Of a stretch of DNA of 7,386 nucleotides, positions 1 through 5,324 are shown piece after piece. The notes beneath the pieces are model-generated. The model was not told where the DNA came from. It worked only from the letters and a program-made list of their open reading frames with translations, and ran no database searches. The DNA lies in contig USEZ01000095.1 in assembly GCA_900553775.1 (NCBI GenBank), positions 1 through 7,386 on the forward strand, given 5' to 3'. The position numbers and the translations under genes were made by a program. The stretch's first letter is position 1, and every line of letters begins with the position of its first letter. The stretch is from an uncultured Slackia sp. Lineage in GTDB: Bacteria; Actinomycetota; Coriobacteriia; Coriobacteriales; Eggerthellaceae.

Positions 1-18
1 ACTCGAAGGGCGGTATCT

Positions 19-399
19 ATGGATGCGGCGACGATGGCGGGCGGAATGCGTTTTCGCGATGCGGCTAAAAGGCGTCTGACGGGCTTTTCCGAGCGCGACC
101 GTGCGGGAAAAACCTCCTCGGCGCGCTCTGGGCGCGGACGGTCTGCGCAGGACGGTTTCGCCCGTCCTCGCTCGTCGTCTATTCCTCTGGCATTCGTTCC
201 CGCGGGCGGCATGGCGGTGGTTGTGTCGGTGCGCGGCGATGAAGAGATGCGCCGCCATTTGGAAAACCTCGGTTTTGTCGACGGGGCCGGCGTCGTCGTC
301 GCAAGCGAGATGGCGGGAAGCCTGATCGTGGAGGTGAAAGGCTCGCGCGTCGCTCTCGACCGCAAGACCGCCATGAAGATATCGGTAGGCGCGGCATAG
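19..399 (+). CDS. feoA: FeoA-domain ferrous iron transport accessory protein (first copy, start uncertain)
   Basis: FeoA proteins are small cytoplasmic SH3-like proteins that assist the FeoB Fe2+ permease. The domain fills residues 56-124: it opens PLAFVPAGG, continues with a V-x-G strand, then RRHLENLGFVDGAGV and a final strand pattern IVEVKGSRVALD. A family member is usually about 75-80 residues, and this frame gives 126. The first 54 residues are Arg/Ser/Ala-rich and match nothing I recognise in FeoA. ATG at 19 has a fair ribosome binding site (GAAGGG, 5-10), so it is used here. There is no ATG, GTG or TTG close before the domain; the codon just before PLAF is ATT (181-183), a very rare start, and ATG at 211 would cut into the domain. 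A 7-bp hairpin at 149-168 lies in the doubtful part. Domain call is secure; the start is not. Confidence 0.8.
   Translation: MDAATMAGGMRFRDAAKRRLTGFSERDRAGKTSSARSGRGRSAQDGFARPRSSSIPLAFVPAGGMAVVVSVRGDEEMRRHLENLGFVDGAGVVVASEMAGSLIVEVKGSRVALDRKTAMKISVGAA
149..168 (+). other. Hairpin just upstream of the conserved part of feoA1
   Basis: AGGACGG (149-155) and CCGTCCT (162-168) are perfect 7-bp arms around a 6-nt loop. It ends 12 nt before the first codon of the conserved FeoA domain. It may be a leader structure if the true start is downstream of ATG 19, or chance in GC-rich coding sequence. Confidence 0.35.
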
Positions 400-604
400 C
401 GGCTTTTAAGGCGCATCGCCTGCTCTTTCGGTCATGCGGCGGCTTCGAGCCGCCGCTGCGCGGCGAGCGGGGGCTTTCACGGCCGGCGCCCCGGCGGAAG
501 ACGGCGGCGGCAGGCCGGAAGGCATGCGCCTGCGGATAGGGGCGGGCCATGCGCAAGAGGGCGCGCTTTCAAGGAAACGCACGGAAACGGAAGAAAGGAA
601 ATCC
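400..604 (+). other. feoA1-feoA2 intergenic spacer with a 9-bp hairpin (436-456)
   Basis: This spacer of about 205 nt holds no gene I can support. Its main element is a perfect hairpin: GCGGCGGCT (436-444), loop TCG, AGCCGCCGC (448-456). No T-run follows, so it could be a weak terminator, an mRNA-stabilising stem or a processing site. A fair ribosome binding site (AAAGGA, 594-599) at the right end serves feoA2. Confidence 0.5.
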
Positions 605-850
605 ATGCAAGAGACAACGACGATGACGCTTCGCGACGTCGCGATAGGGTCGAGCGCGCGGGTGGTCAAGCTGTCGGGGCAAGGCGTCGTCAAACGCCAC
701 ATCATGGATATGGGCATCACGAAAGGGGTCGAGGTTTTCGTGCGCAAGGCGGCTCCCCTCGGAGACCCCATCGAGGTGAGCGTACGCGGCTACGAGCTTT
801 CCCTGCGTAAAAGCGAAGCGGAAAACGTGCTGGTCGAACCGCTCGGATGA
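605..850 (+). CDS. feoA: FeoA-domain ferrous iron transport accessory protein (second copy)
   Basis: An 81-residue protein of standard FeoA length, filled by one SH3-like FeoA domain. Visible marks are LRDVAIG near residues 9-15, VVKRHIMDMGITKG (28-41), then APLGDPIEVSVRGYELSLRK (50-69), the classic FeoA core and C-terminal strands. It is expected to act in the cytoplasm with FeoB during Fe2+ uptake. The start at 605 has AAAGGA (594-599) five bases upstream; ATG at 623 in the same frame is an alternative, and the upstream open frame from 434 is ignored because it runs through the 436-456 hairpin. This copy is closer to the family consensus than feoA1 and lies next to feoB, so it is the likelier direct FeoB partner. 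A terminator-like hairpin follows, so co-transcription with feoB is not certain. Confidence 0.93.
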   Translation: MQETTTMTLRDVAIGSSARVVKLSGQGVVKRHIMDMGITKGVEVFVRKAAPLGDPIEVSVRGYELSLRKSEAENVLVEPLG

Positions 851-922
851 TTCGGTTCGCTTTCGGGCTCTTCGTCGCAGACGGCGGCGGGAGGGGGTTT
901 CGGGCCGCAGGCGGGGGGTCCG

Positions 923-938
923 CGTTTCGCCCGAAACG
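923..938 (+). other. Small hairpin in the feoA2-feoB spacer
   Basis: CGTTTCG (923-929) and CGAAACG (932-938) form a perfect inverted repeat with a very short centre. It lies 6 nt before the terminator-like hairpin at 945-967. The two may be alternative or stacked structures in the feoA2 3' region. Confidence 0.35.
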
Positions 939-944
939 ACGGGC

Positions 945-967
945 AGCCGCGCAAGCGGTTCTTTTTT
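945..967 (+). terminator. Intrinsic terminator or attenuator-like hairpin between feoA2 and feoB
   Basis: AGCCGC (945-950), loop GCAA, and GCGGTT (955-960) form a short stem that includes one G-U pair. It is followed by C and six T residues (962-967). The form is that of a weak rho-independent terminator. Its place just before the DtxR-like operator suggests that feoA2 transcripts end or are attenuated here and that feoB has its own control. The stem is short, so read-through is likely. Confidence 0.5.
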
Positions 968-973
968 CGGCCC

Positions 974-992
974 TAGGTTACCTTAGGTAAAC
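974..992 (+). promoter_or_regulatory. DtxR/IdeR-like operator upstream of feoB
   Basis: The core TTACCT-T-AGGTAA (978-990) is a perfect 6-1-6 palindrome. With the bases to its left it contains CTAGGTTA, which matches the left half of the IdeR/DtxR box (TTAGGTTAGGCTAACCTAA). I count about 12 of 19 matches in the best alignment. It stands out as AT-richer than its surroundings and ends just before the feoB ribosome binding site. A DtxR-family protein is encoded at 4056-4490. Metal-dependent repression of feoB is therefore inferred. No clear -35/-10 pair is visible; TAGGTT (974-979) or TAAACT (988-993) could be a weak -10. Confidence 0.6.
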
Positions 993-1004
993 TTTAAGGA
1001 AAGG

Positions 1005-3236
1005 ATGAGCATGGCTTCTCGCATCGCGCTTGCGGGCAATCCCAACTGCGGCAAAACGACGTTGTTCAACGCATTGACGGGATTGTCCCAGTATGTCGGC
1101 AATTGGCCGGGCGTTACCGTGGAGAAAAAAGAAGGCACGTACACGCATGACAAAACGGTGGTCGTCACGGATCTGCCGGGCATCTACTCGCTTTCTCCGT
1201 ATTCGCCGGAAGAAATCGTGAGCCGCGATTACCTGATCGACGAGCGTCCCGATGTGGTGATCGACGTGGTGGACGCGACGAATCTCGAGCGCAACCTGTA
1301 TCTTACGGCGCAGATCCTCGATCTGGGTCTTCCTGTGGTGGTCGCGTTGAACATGGCCGACTTGGTGAGGAAAAGCGGCGACGTCATCGACAAGACCAAG
1401 CTTTCCGCCACGCTCGGGTGTCCCGTCGTCGAGACGAGCGCGCTTAAAGGGGAGGGCATCGACGAGCTGATGTCCGCGGCCGTCGCGGCGGCGAAAAGCG
1501 GTGCCGTGCCTGAGCCGCGCATGAGGTTCGACGAAGCGGTCGAAGAGGCGCTTTGCCGCCTCGAGGCGGCCATCGGGCGTTCGGCCCCCGCCCGTCTCGG
1601 CCGTTGGTACGCGATCAAGCTGCTCGAGGGGGAGCAGCGCTCCATCGAGGCGTTGAAGCCCGCCTCGGATACGTTGGATATGGCGGCCGCGATACGTCGC
1701 GACCTGGAGGAGCGTTTCGACGACGATGCGGAAAGCATCGTGACGGCCGAACGCTACGACGCCATTGCCCATGCGGTCGACGAGACGGTCGTGAAATCGC
1801 GCAAGGGCATGTCGCTGACGCAGAAGATAGACCGCATCGTGACCAACCGGTGGCTCGGTCTGCCGATTTTCGTGCTGGTCATGACCTTCGTCTATTTCAT
1901 CGCCGTGTCGACCGTGGGACACGTCGCCACCGACTGGGCGAACGACGGCGTCTTCGGCGACGGATGGCAATATACCCAAGACCTGTTCATCCCCGGCATT
2001 CCGACATACATCGACGCATGGCTGACCTCGATCGATTGCGCGCCGTGGCTGCAATCGCTCATCCTCGACGGCATCGTCGCGGGCGTCGGCGCCGTGCTCG
2101 GCTTCGTGCCGCAGATGATCGTGCTGTTCCTCATGCTTTCGTTTCTTGAAGGATGCGGCTACATGGCTCGCGTCGCCTTCATCATGGACCGCATTTTCCG
2201 CAAATTCGGCCTTTCGGGCAAAAGCTTCATCCCCATGCTGATCGCATCGGGCTGCGGCGTGCCCGCCATCATGGCGACGAAGACCATCGAAAACGAGCGC
2301 GACCGCCGCATGACCATCATGACCACAACGATGATTCCCTGCGGCGCGAAGCTGCCTATCATCGCGCTGGTGTTCGGGGCGCTGGCGGGCCAGGTTTCCG
2401 ACGGCGTGTGGTGGATCGCCCCGCTGTTCTACTTCATGGGCGTTGCGGCCATCGTGGTTTCGGGCATCATGCTGCGCAAGACGCGCATGTTCGCAGGCGA
2501 GCCCACGCCGTTCGTCATGGAGCTTCCCCAGTATCATCTTCCTACGGCGCGAAGCGTGTTTGCGGCCGCTTGGGAGCGCGTGAAGAGCTTCATCGTGAAG
2601 GCGGGCACGGTGATCTTTTTGGCCTCCATTGTGATCTGGGCGCTTTTGAACCTCGGCTTCTACGAGGGGACCTTCGGCCTGCTCGATACCGAGATGGACG
2701 ACTACATCCAATACAGCCTGATGGCGATGCTCGGCGGGGTTATCGCTCCTGTGTTCGCGCCGCTGGGCTTCGGCGATTGGCAGTCGGTCGCCACGTCGAT
2801 CACGGGCCTGGTCGCCAAGGAGAACGTGGTTTCCACCGTGGGCATCATCACCAGCTTGGGCGATGCGGGCGAGGCCGACGCGTCGATGTGGCAGGCGTTT
2901 TCGGCCATGTTCGCGGGAAGCGCCCCTGCAATCGCCGCTTTCTGCGCGTTCAACCTGCTGTGCGCTCCGTGCTTCGCCGCCATCGGCACGATCCGCCGTC
3001 AGATGGAATCGGCGAAATGGACGTGGTTCGCCATCGGCTACATGACCGTATTCGCCTACGCCGTCGCGCTGATGATCTATCAGTTCGCAACGTTTTTCGC
3101 GACCGGCGCATTCGGGTGGGGAACGGCTGCTGCCTTGGTCGTGCTTGCGGCGCTTTTGTTCCAGCTGTTCCGTCCGATGCCCGATTACCGCGATGGGAAA
3201 CGCACGGAGGCATCGGCCGTTTTGCAGCGCGCTTAA
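1005..3236 (+). CDS. feoB: FeoB ferrous iron permease with N-terminal GTPase domain
   Basis: FeoB imports Fe2+ across the cytoplasmic membrane. The 743 residues are close to the usual length. The N-terminal GTPase domain shows G1 GNPNCGKT (11-18), G2 region VGNWPGVTVE (31-40), G3 DLPG (56-59), G4 NMAD (116-119) and G5 TSAL (144-147). A helical linker with no membrane character (about 165-280) follows. The membrane part begins near residue 284 and holds the paired Gate/core motifs: SGCGVPAIMATKTIENERDR (415-434), MIPCGAKLPI (443-452), GLVAKENVVST (601-611) and APCFAAIGTIRRQ (654-666). The protein ends without a fused FeoC-like domain. The ribosome binding site is AAGGAAAGG (996-1004). ATG 1005 is used, but ATG 1011, six bases after that site, is equally possible and costs two residues. 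The operator at 974-992 suggests iron control. Confidence 0.97.
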   Translation: MSMASRIALAGNPNCGKTTLFNALTGLSQYVGNWPGVTVEKKEGTYTHDKTVVVTDLPGIYSLSPYSPEEIVSRDYLIDERPDVVIDVVDATNLERNLYLTAQILDLGLPVVVALNMADLVRKSGDVIDKTKLSATLGCPVVETSALKGEGIDELMSAAVAAAKSGAVPEPRMRFDEAVEEALCRLEAAIGRSAPARLGRWYAIKLLEGEQRSIEALKPASDTLDMAAAIRRDLEERFDDDAESIVTAERYDAIAHAVDETVVKSRKGMSLTQKIDRIVTNRWLGLPIFVLVMTFVYFIAVSTVGHVATDWANDGVFGDGWQYTQDLFIPGIPTYIDAWLTSIDCAPWLQSLILDGIVAGVGAVLGFVPQMIVLFLMLSFLEGCGYMARVAFIMDRIFRKFGLSGKSFIPMLIASGCGVPAIMATKTIENERDRRMTIMTTTMIPCGAKLPIIALVFGALAGQVSDGVWWIAPLFYFMGVAAIVVSGIMLRKTRMFAGEPTPFVMELPQYHLPTARSVFAAAWERVKSFIVKAGTVIFLASIVIWALLNLGFYEGTFGLLDTEMDDYIQYSLMAMLGGVIAPVFAPLGFGDWQSVATSITGLVAKENVVSTVGIITSLGDAGEADASMWQAFSAMFAGSAPAIAAFCAFNLLCAPCFAAIGTIRRQMESAKWTWFAIGYMTVFAYAVALMIYQFATFFATGAFGWGTAAALVVLAALLFQLFRPMPDYRDGKRTEASAVLQRA

Positions 3237-3530
3237 GGCGCGGGCCTCATCGGCGCGGCCGCGTCGCAGGATGACGGGGCTTTCGCCGCGCGCGAGCCCG
3301 CCTTCGCGGCGGGCCCGTGTGCGATGCGGCCGAGGTTCGAAACCTGCGGGGCGGACATCGTGCTTTCGGCCGTGCGGGGAAAGGGCGTCTTCGGGCGTCG
3401 GGCTAAATCGACGTTCGACGTTTCGCCTGCGAATGCCGGATGGCGTTTCGCATTTCGAATCCGCGCCGCCGTGGTAAGGTTGCGGCGCGGTCGAGCCTGC
3501 GCCGCTTCGAGAGAAAAGGAGATGATGGCC
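3237..3530 (+). other. feoB downstream spacer with hairpins and an inverted repeat
   Basis: I see no gene in these 290 or so bases. GCCCGCC (3296-3302), loop TTCGC, GGCGGGC (3308-3314) is a perfect 7-bp hairpin that could end feoB transcription, though no T-run follows. AGGTT-CGA-AACCT (3333-3345) is a 13-bp inverted repeat; AGGTT/AACCT are DtxR-box half-sites, but the spacing (3) is shorter than in the standard box (5). A candidate -10 for the next gene lies at 3475-3480. Confidence 0.45.
3475..3480 (+). promoter_or_regulatory. Candidate extended -10 for the FeoB-associated Cys-rich gene
   Basis: TAAGGT is preceded by TGG, giving an extended -10 (TG-N-TAAGGT). A weak TTTCGA lies 16 nt upstream at 3453-3458. 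The start point would fall near 3487, leaving a leader of about 44 nt before ATG 3531. It is supported only by motif and position. Confidence 0.35.
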
Positions 3531-3737
3531 ATGAACGTTTCCACCGCCATCGTGCTTGCCGTTATCGTCGTGTGCGTCTGCCTCGCCGTGAGGTCGTTTC
3601 GCAAAAAGGGCATGTGCGGCTGCAAGGAGCACTGCTCGTGCTCGGGAAGCTGCGCGTCGGGCTGTTCGGCCTGCGCTCTTTCGGAAGATGCGATCCGGGA
3701 GATGAGCGCGGCGGCCGAGCGCGCCGACGCTTCTTAA
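3531..3737 (+). CDS. FeoB-associated cysteine-rich membrane protein
   Basis: A 68-residue protein with one N-terminal membrane segment (about 4-20, STAIVLAVIVVCVCLAV), a basic stop (RSFRKK, 21-26) and a cysteine-rich stretch with Cys at 29, 31, 35, 37, 41, 45 and 48. Two further cysteines (15 and 17) lie within the membrane segment. The tail after residue 50 is polar and Ala/Glu-rich. The layout matches the short Cys-rich proteins found after feoB in Firmicutes and related groups, sometimes named FeoB-associated Cys-rich membrane proteins. Their role is unproven; metal or Fe-S binding and a FeoC-like job are suggested. The basic stretch after the membrane segment predicts a cytoplasmic cysteine tail. 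Of three in-frame ATGs (3522, 3525, 3531), 3531 sits 9 nt after AGGAG (3517-3521) and gives the usual MN start. It lies about 295 nt after feoB. Confidence 0.85.
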   Translation: MNVSTAIVLAVIVVCVCLAVRSFRKKGMCGCKEHCSCSGSCASGCSACALSEDAIREMSAAAERADAS

Positions 3738-3827
3738 AGATATTCGAATCGCGCTTCACGCGTGCGGGAAGAGCCGTGCCGTGCGCTTTTCGCCCCGCCC
3801 GTTCGCCGGAATGGCGCGCGGGCGTTG

Positions 3828-3836
3828 TGCTATGGT
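3828..3836 (+). promoter_or_regulatory. Candidate extended -10 for the small Cys-tail gene and dtxR
   Basis: TG-C-TATGGT is an extended -10 element. I find no good -35 at 16-18 nt, which extended -10 promoters tolerate. The predicted start near 3843 leaves a leader of about 26 nt before ATG 3869. It would drive the two overlapping genes together, apart from feoB. Confidence 0.4.
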
Positions 3837-3868
3837 AGGGAAAACGGCGATGCGATCGGGGTGGCGAT

Positions 3869-4063
3869 ATGAACGCAGGCGGCTTCATCTTTTTGGCATT
3901 CGTCGCCATCGGCGCGGCATATATCGTGCTGCGCATCGCGCGCAAGGGGCCTGACAGCGGCCTGCCGCGTTGTGCGACGTGCTCTTCCTATACGGGGTGC
4001 GCGTGCGACCGCCCGAAGACGAATTCACCGCATGACCAGCCTGAGGAGGGCGAAGATGCCTGA
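3869..4063 (+). CDS. Small single-pass membrane protein with CxxC-x5-CxC tail
   Basis: This is a 64-residue protein I cannot assign to a named family. Residues 5-22 (GFIFLAFVAIGAAYIVLR) form one membrane segment, followed by a basic patch RIARKG. The tail carries Cys 35, 38, 44 and 46 in a CxxC-x5-CxC pattern (CATC...CAC), then ends acidic (QPEEGEDA). By the positive-inside rule the tail is cytoplasmic. It resembles the FeoB-associated protein at 3531-3737 in layout but has four cysteines, not nine, and differs in sequence. The next gene, a DtxR-family regulator, starts inside its last codons (8-nt overlap), which points to translational coupling and a shared role in metal sensing or handling. 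The ribosome binding site is modest (GGGGTGG, 3858-3864). Four cysteines suit a metal or Fe-S site, but that is inference. Confidence 0.7.
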   Translation: MNAGGFIFLAFVAIGAAYIVLRIARKGPDSGLPRCATCSSYTGCACDRPKTNSPHDQPEEGEDA

Positions 4064-4490
4064 TATGCAGACCGAAACGATGCTTGAGGCGCGAGCCGAA
4101 GACACCCTGAGCCACTCGCTGGAGGATTATCTCGAGGCGATAGCCGATCTTGCCGGCGAGGGCAACGATTCCGTCCGCGCGGTCGATGCGGCCGCGAAGC
4201 TCGGCGTTTCGAAGGCGTCGGTGTCGAAGGCCGTGGCGAATTTGAAGGAGAAAGGCTATGTCGACCAGCCGTATTACGGCGATATCACGCTGACCGAAGA
4301 AGGGTTCGCGTACGGGTCGGCCATATGGCTTCGCCACAACCTGCTTTTCCGCTTTTTGACGGAAAGGATCGGCATCGATTCCGAGGTGGCCAACTACGAG
4401 GCATGCCAGCTCGAGCACGGCATCGGCCGGGCCTCTTTCGAGAAATGGAAGGCGTATTTCGCCTCGATCGGCATCGAGGACATCCGATAA
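4056..4490 (+). CDS. DtxR-family metal-dependent transcriptional regulator
   Basis: A 144-residue protein of MntR size, lacking the C-terminal SH3-like domain of DtxR/IdeR. The N-terminal winged helix-turn-helix covers about 20-84: SLEDYLEAI, then AAAKLGVSKASVSKAVANL, then the wing ending in DITLTEEG. The dimerisation and metal half covers about 90-144, with LRHNLLFRFL and NYEACQLEHGIG. Likely ligands by alignment are Asp24 and Glu27 (as MntR Asp8, Glu11), His94 (MntR His77, DtxR His79), Cys117 (DtxR Cys102), Glu120 and His121 (shared by both). The site therefore mixes MntR-type and DtxR-type residues, so Fe2+ and Mn2+ are both possible. ATG 4056 follows AGGAGG (4044-4049) at good spacing and overlaps the previous gene by 8 nt. 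The feo context and the operator at 974-992 favour control of iron uptake. Confidence 0.92.
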   Translation: MPDMQTETMLEARAEDTLSHSLEDYLEAIADLAGEGNDSVRAVDAAAKLGVSKASVSKAVANLKEKGYVDQPYYGDITLTEEGFAYGSAIWLRHNLLFRFLTERIGIDSEVANYEACQLEHGIGRASFEKWKAYFASIGIEDIR

Positions 4491-4530
4491 TTCGGCCCGC
4501 CCGCATGAGGGCGCGATCGCCTCGAAGGGC

Positions 4531-4562
4531 CCGCAGGCATGCCGTCTGCGGCGTGTTGTTTT
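4531..4562 (+). terminator. Intrinsic terminator after the DtxR-family gene
   Basis: An 8-bp stem (4531-4538 with 4544-4551, CCGCAGGC against GTCTGCGG with one G-U pair) has a 5-nt loop. A T-rich stretch follows (TGTTGTTTT, 4554-4562). It starts 40 nt after the dtxR stop and separates the iron locus from thyX. Confidence 0.65.
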
Positions 4563-4566
4563 ATCC

Positions 4567-4587
4567 GGGCGCGACGGCGCCGCGCCC
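4567..4587 (+). other. GC-rich hairpin upstream of thyX
   Basis: GGGCGCG (4567-4573) and CGCGCCC (4581-4587) are perfect 7-bp arms around a 7-nt loop. It directly follows the dtxR terminator and may strengthen it, or lie in the thyX promoter region. Confidence 0.35.
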
Positions 4588-4606
4588 GTTTCGGCGCTTC
4601 CTCCCT

Positions 4607-4612
4607 TATGAT
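4607..4612 (+). promoter_or_regulatory. Candidate -10 element of the thyX promoter
   Basis: TATGAT is one change from TATAAT. The start point would be near 4619, about 25 nt before ATG 4644, with the ribosome binding site in between. I find no convincing -35 hexamer at the right distance. Confidence 0.45.
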
Positions 4613-4643
4613 GGGGCTTCGTCTTATCGAGAGAGGAGAACCG

Positions 4644-5324
4644 ATGGAAGTCGAGCTTCTTTACCATACCCCCGACCCCGAGCGTGCTATCGCCACGGCG
4701 GCGCGTCTGTGCTATGCGCCCGTGGGCGCGTCGGAGCTGATGGAAACCATGCCGCCCGAGCGCGTGCAAAGCGTGCTGTCCACCATCATGAAAAGCGGGC
4801 ATTTCTCCACGCTCGAGCACGTGAGCTACACGTTCGCGATCGACGGGGTGTCGCGCGCTTTGACGCATCAGTTGGTGCGCCATCGCCTGGCGAGCTTCAA
4901 CCAGCAATCGCAGCGCTATGTGAAATTCAAAGACGGCCTGGATACGGTCAAGCCTGCGACGGTGGCCGAAAACGAAGAGGCGAGCGCCCTGTTCGACGAA
5001 GCGATCGGCGCGGCGGTCGCGGCCTATGAGAAGCTTCTCGCCGCGGGCATTCCCGCAGAGGATGCGCGCTATCTGCTGCCCAACGCCGCCGAAACCAAGA
5101 TCGTCGTGACGATGAACGTGCGCGAGCTGCTGCATTTCTTCGAGCTGCGTTGCTGCAACCGCGCCCAATGGGAAATCCGCGAGCTTGCCCACAGGATGCT
5201 CGAGCTGGTGCGCCCTACGGCTCCGTACGTGTTTATGGACGCGGGCCCTTCGTGCGTGCGCGGAAAGTGCAGCGAAGGCAAGATGACCTGCGGGCGTCCG
5301 TATCCGAAAATGGTGCGTCCGTAG
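4644..5324 (+). CDS. thyX: Flavin-dependent thymidylate synthase ThyX
   Basis: ThyX makes dTMP from dUMP using methylene-tetrahydrofolate, FAD and NADPH; it replaces ThyA and is a cytoplasmic homotetramer. The signature RHRxxSxNxxSxRY is complete at residues 79-92 (RHRLASFNQQSQRY). Other family marks are SGHFSTLEHVSYTF (51-64), the LLPNAAETKIVVTMN strand region (144-158) and RELLHFFELRCCNRAQWEIR (160-179), which includes the dUMP-side Arg/Gln region. The 226 residues are in the family's usual range. The C-terminus holds a cysteine cluster (Cys204, 209 and 216 in GPSCVRGKCSEGKMTCG), a form I associate with clostridial-type ThyX. ATG 4644 has a strong site (AGAGGAG, 4632-4638). The open frame upstream to 4539 is ignored because it lies over the terminator and promoter. 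The stop overlaps the next start by one base. Confidence 0.96.
   Translation: MEVELLYHTPDPERAIATAARLCYAPVGASELMETMPPERVQSVLSTIMKSGHFSTLEHVSYTFAIDGVSRALTHQLVRHRLASFNQQSQRYVKFKDGLDTVKPATVAENEEASALFDEAIGAAVAAYEKLLAAGIPAEDARYLLPNAAETKIVVTMNVRELLHFFELRCCNRAQWEIRELAHRMLELVRPTAPYVFMDAGPSCVRGKCSEGKMTCGRPYPKMVRP

Noticed and set aside
434..604. Upstream extension of feoA2 to ATG 434
   Set aside because: It adds 57 residues translated through a 9-bp hairpin, while ATG 605 has a good ribosome binding site and gives the standard FeoA length.
3331..3350. tRNA-like T-loop sequence (GGTTCGAAACC)
   Set aside because: No acceptor stem, D-arm or anticodon arm can be placed around it; the match is just the short inverted repeat.
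978..3632. An 884-codon open frame on the - strand opposite feoB
   Set aside because: It is rich in His, Arg, Asp and Gly, has no domain, and lies over a clear feoB with all its motifs. Long antisense frames are expected opposite GC-rich coding sequence.
4539..4643. Upstream extension of thyX to ATG 4539
   Set aside because: The stretch overlaps the dtxR terminator loop and the thyX -10 element; ATG 4644 has a strong ribosome binding site and gives a normal ThyX.
3885..5192. A 435-codon open frame on the - strand opposite the regulator and thyX
   Set aside because: It crosses a terminator and a promoter of the + strand and shows no family features.
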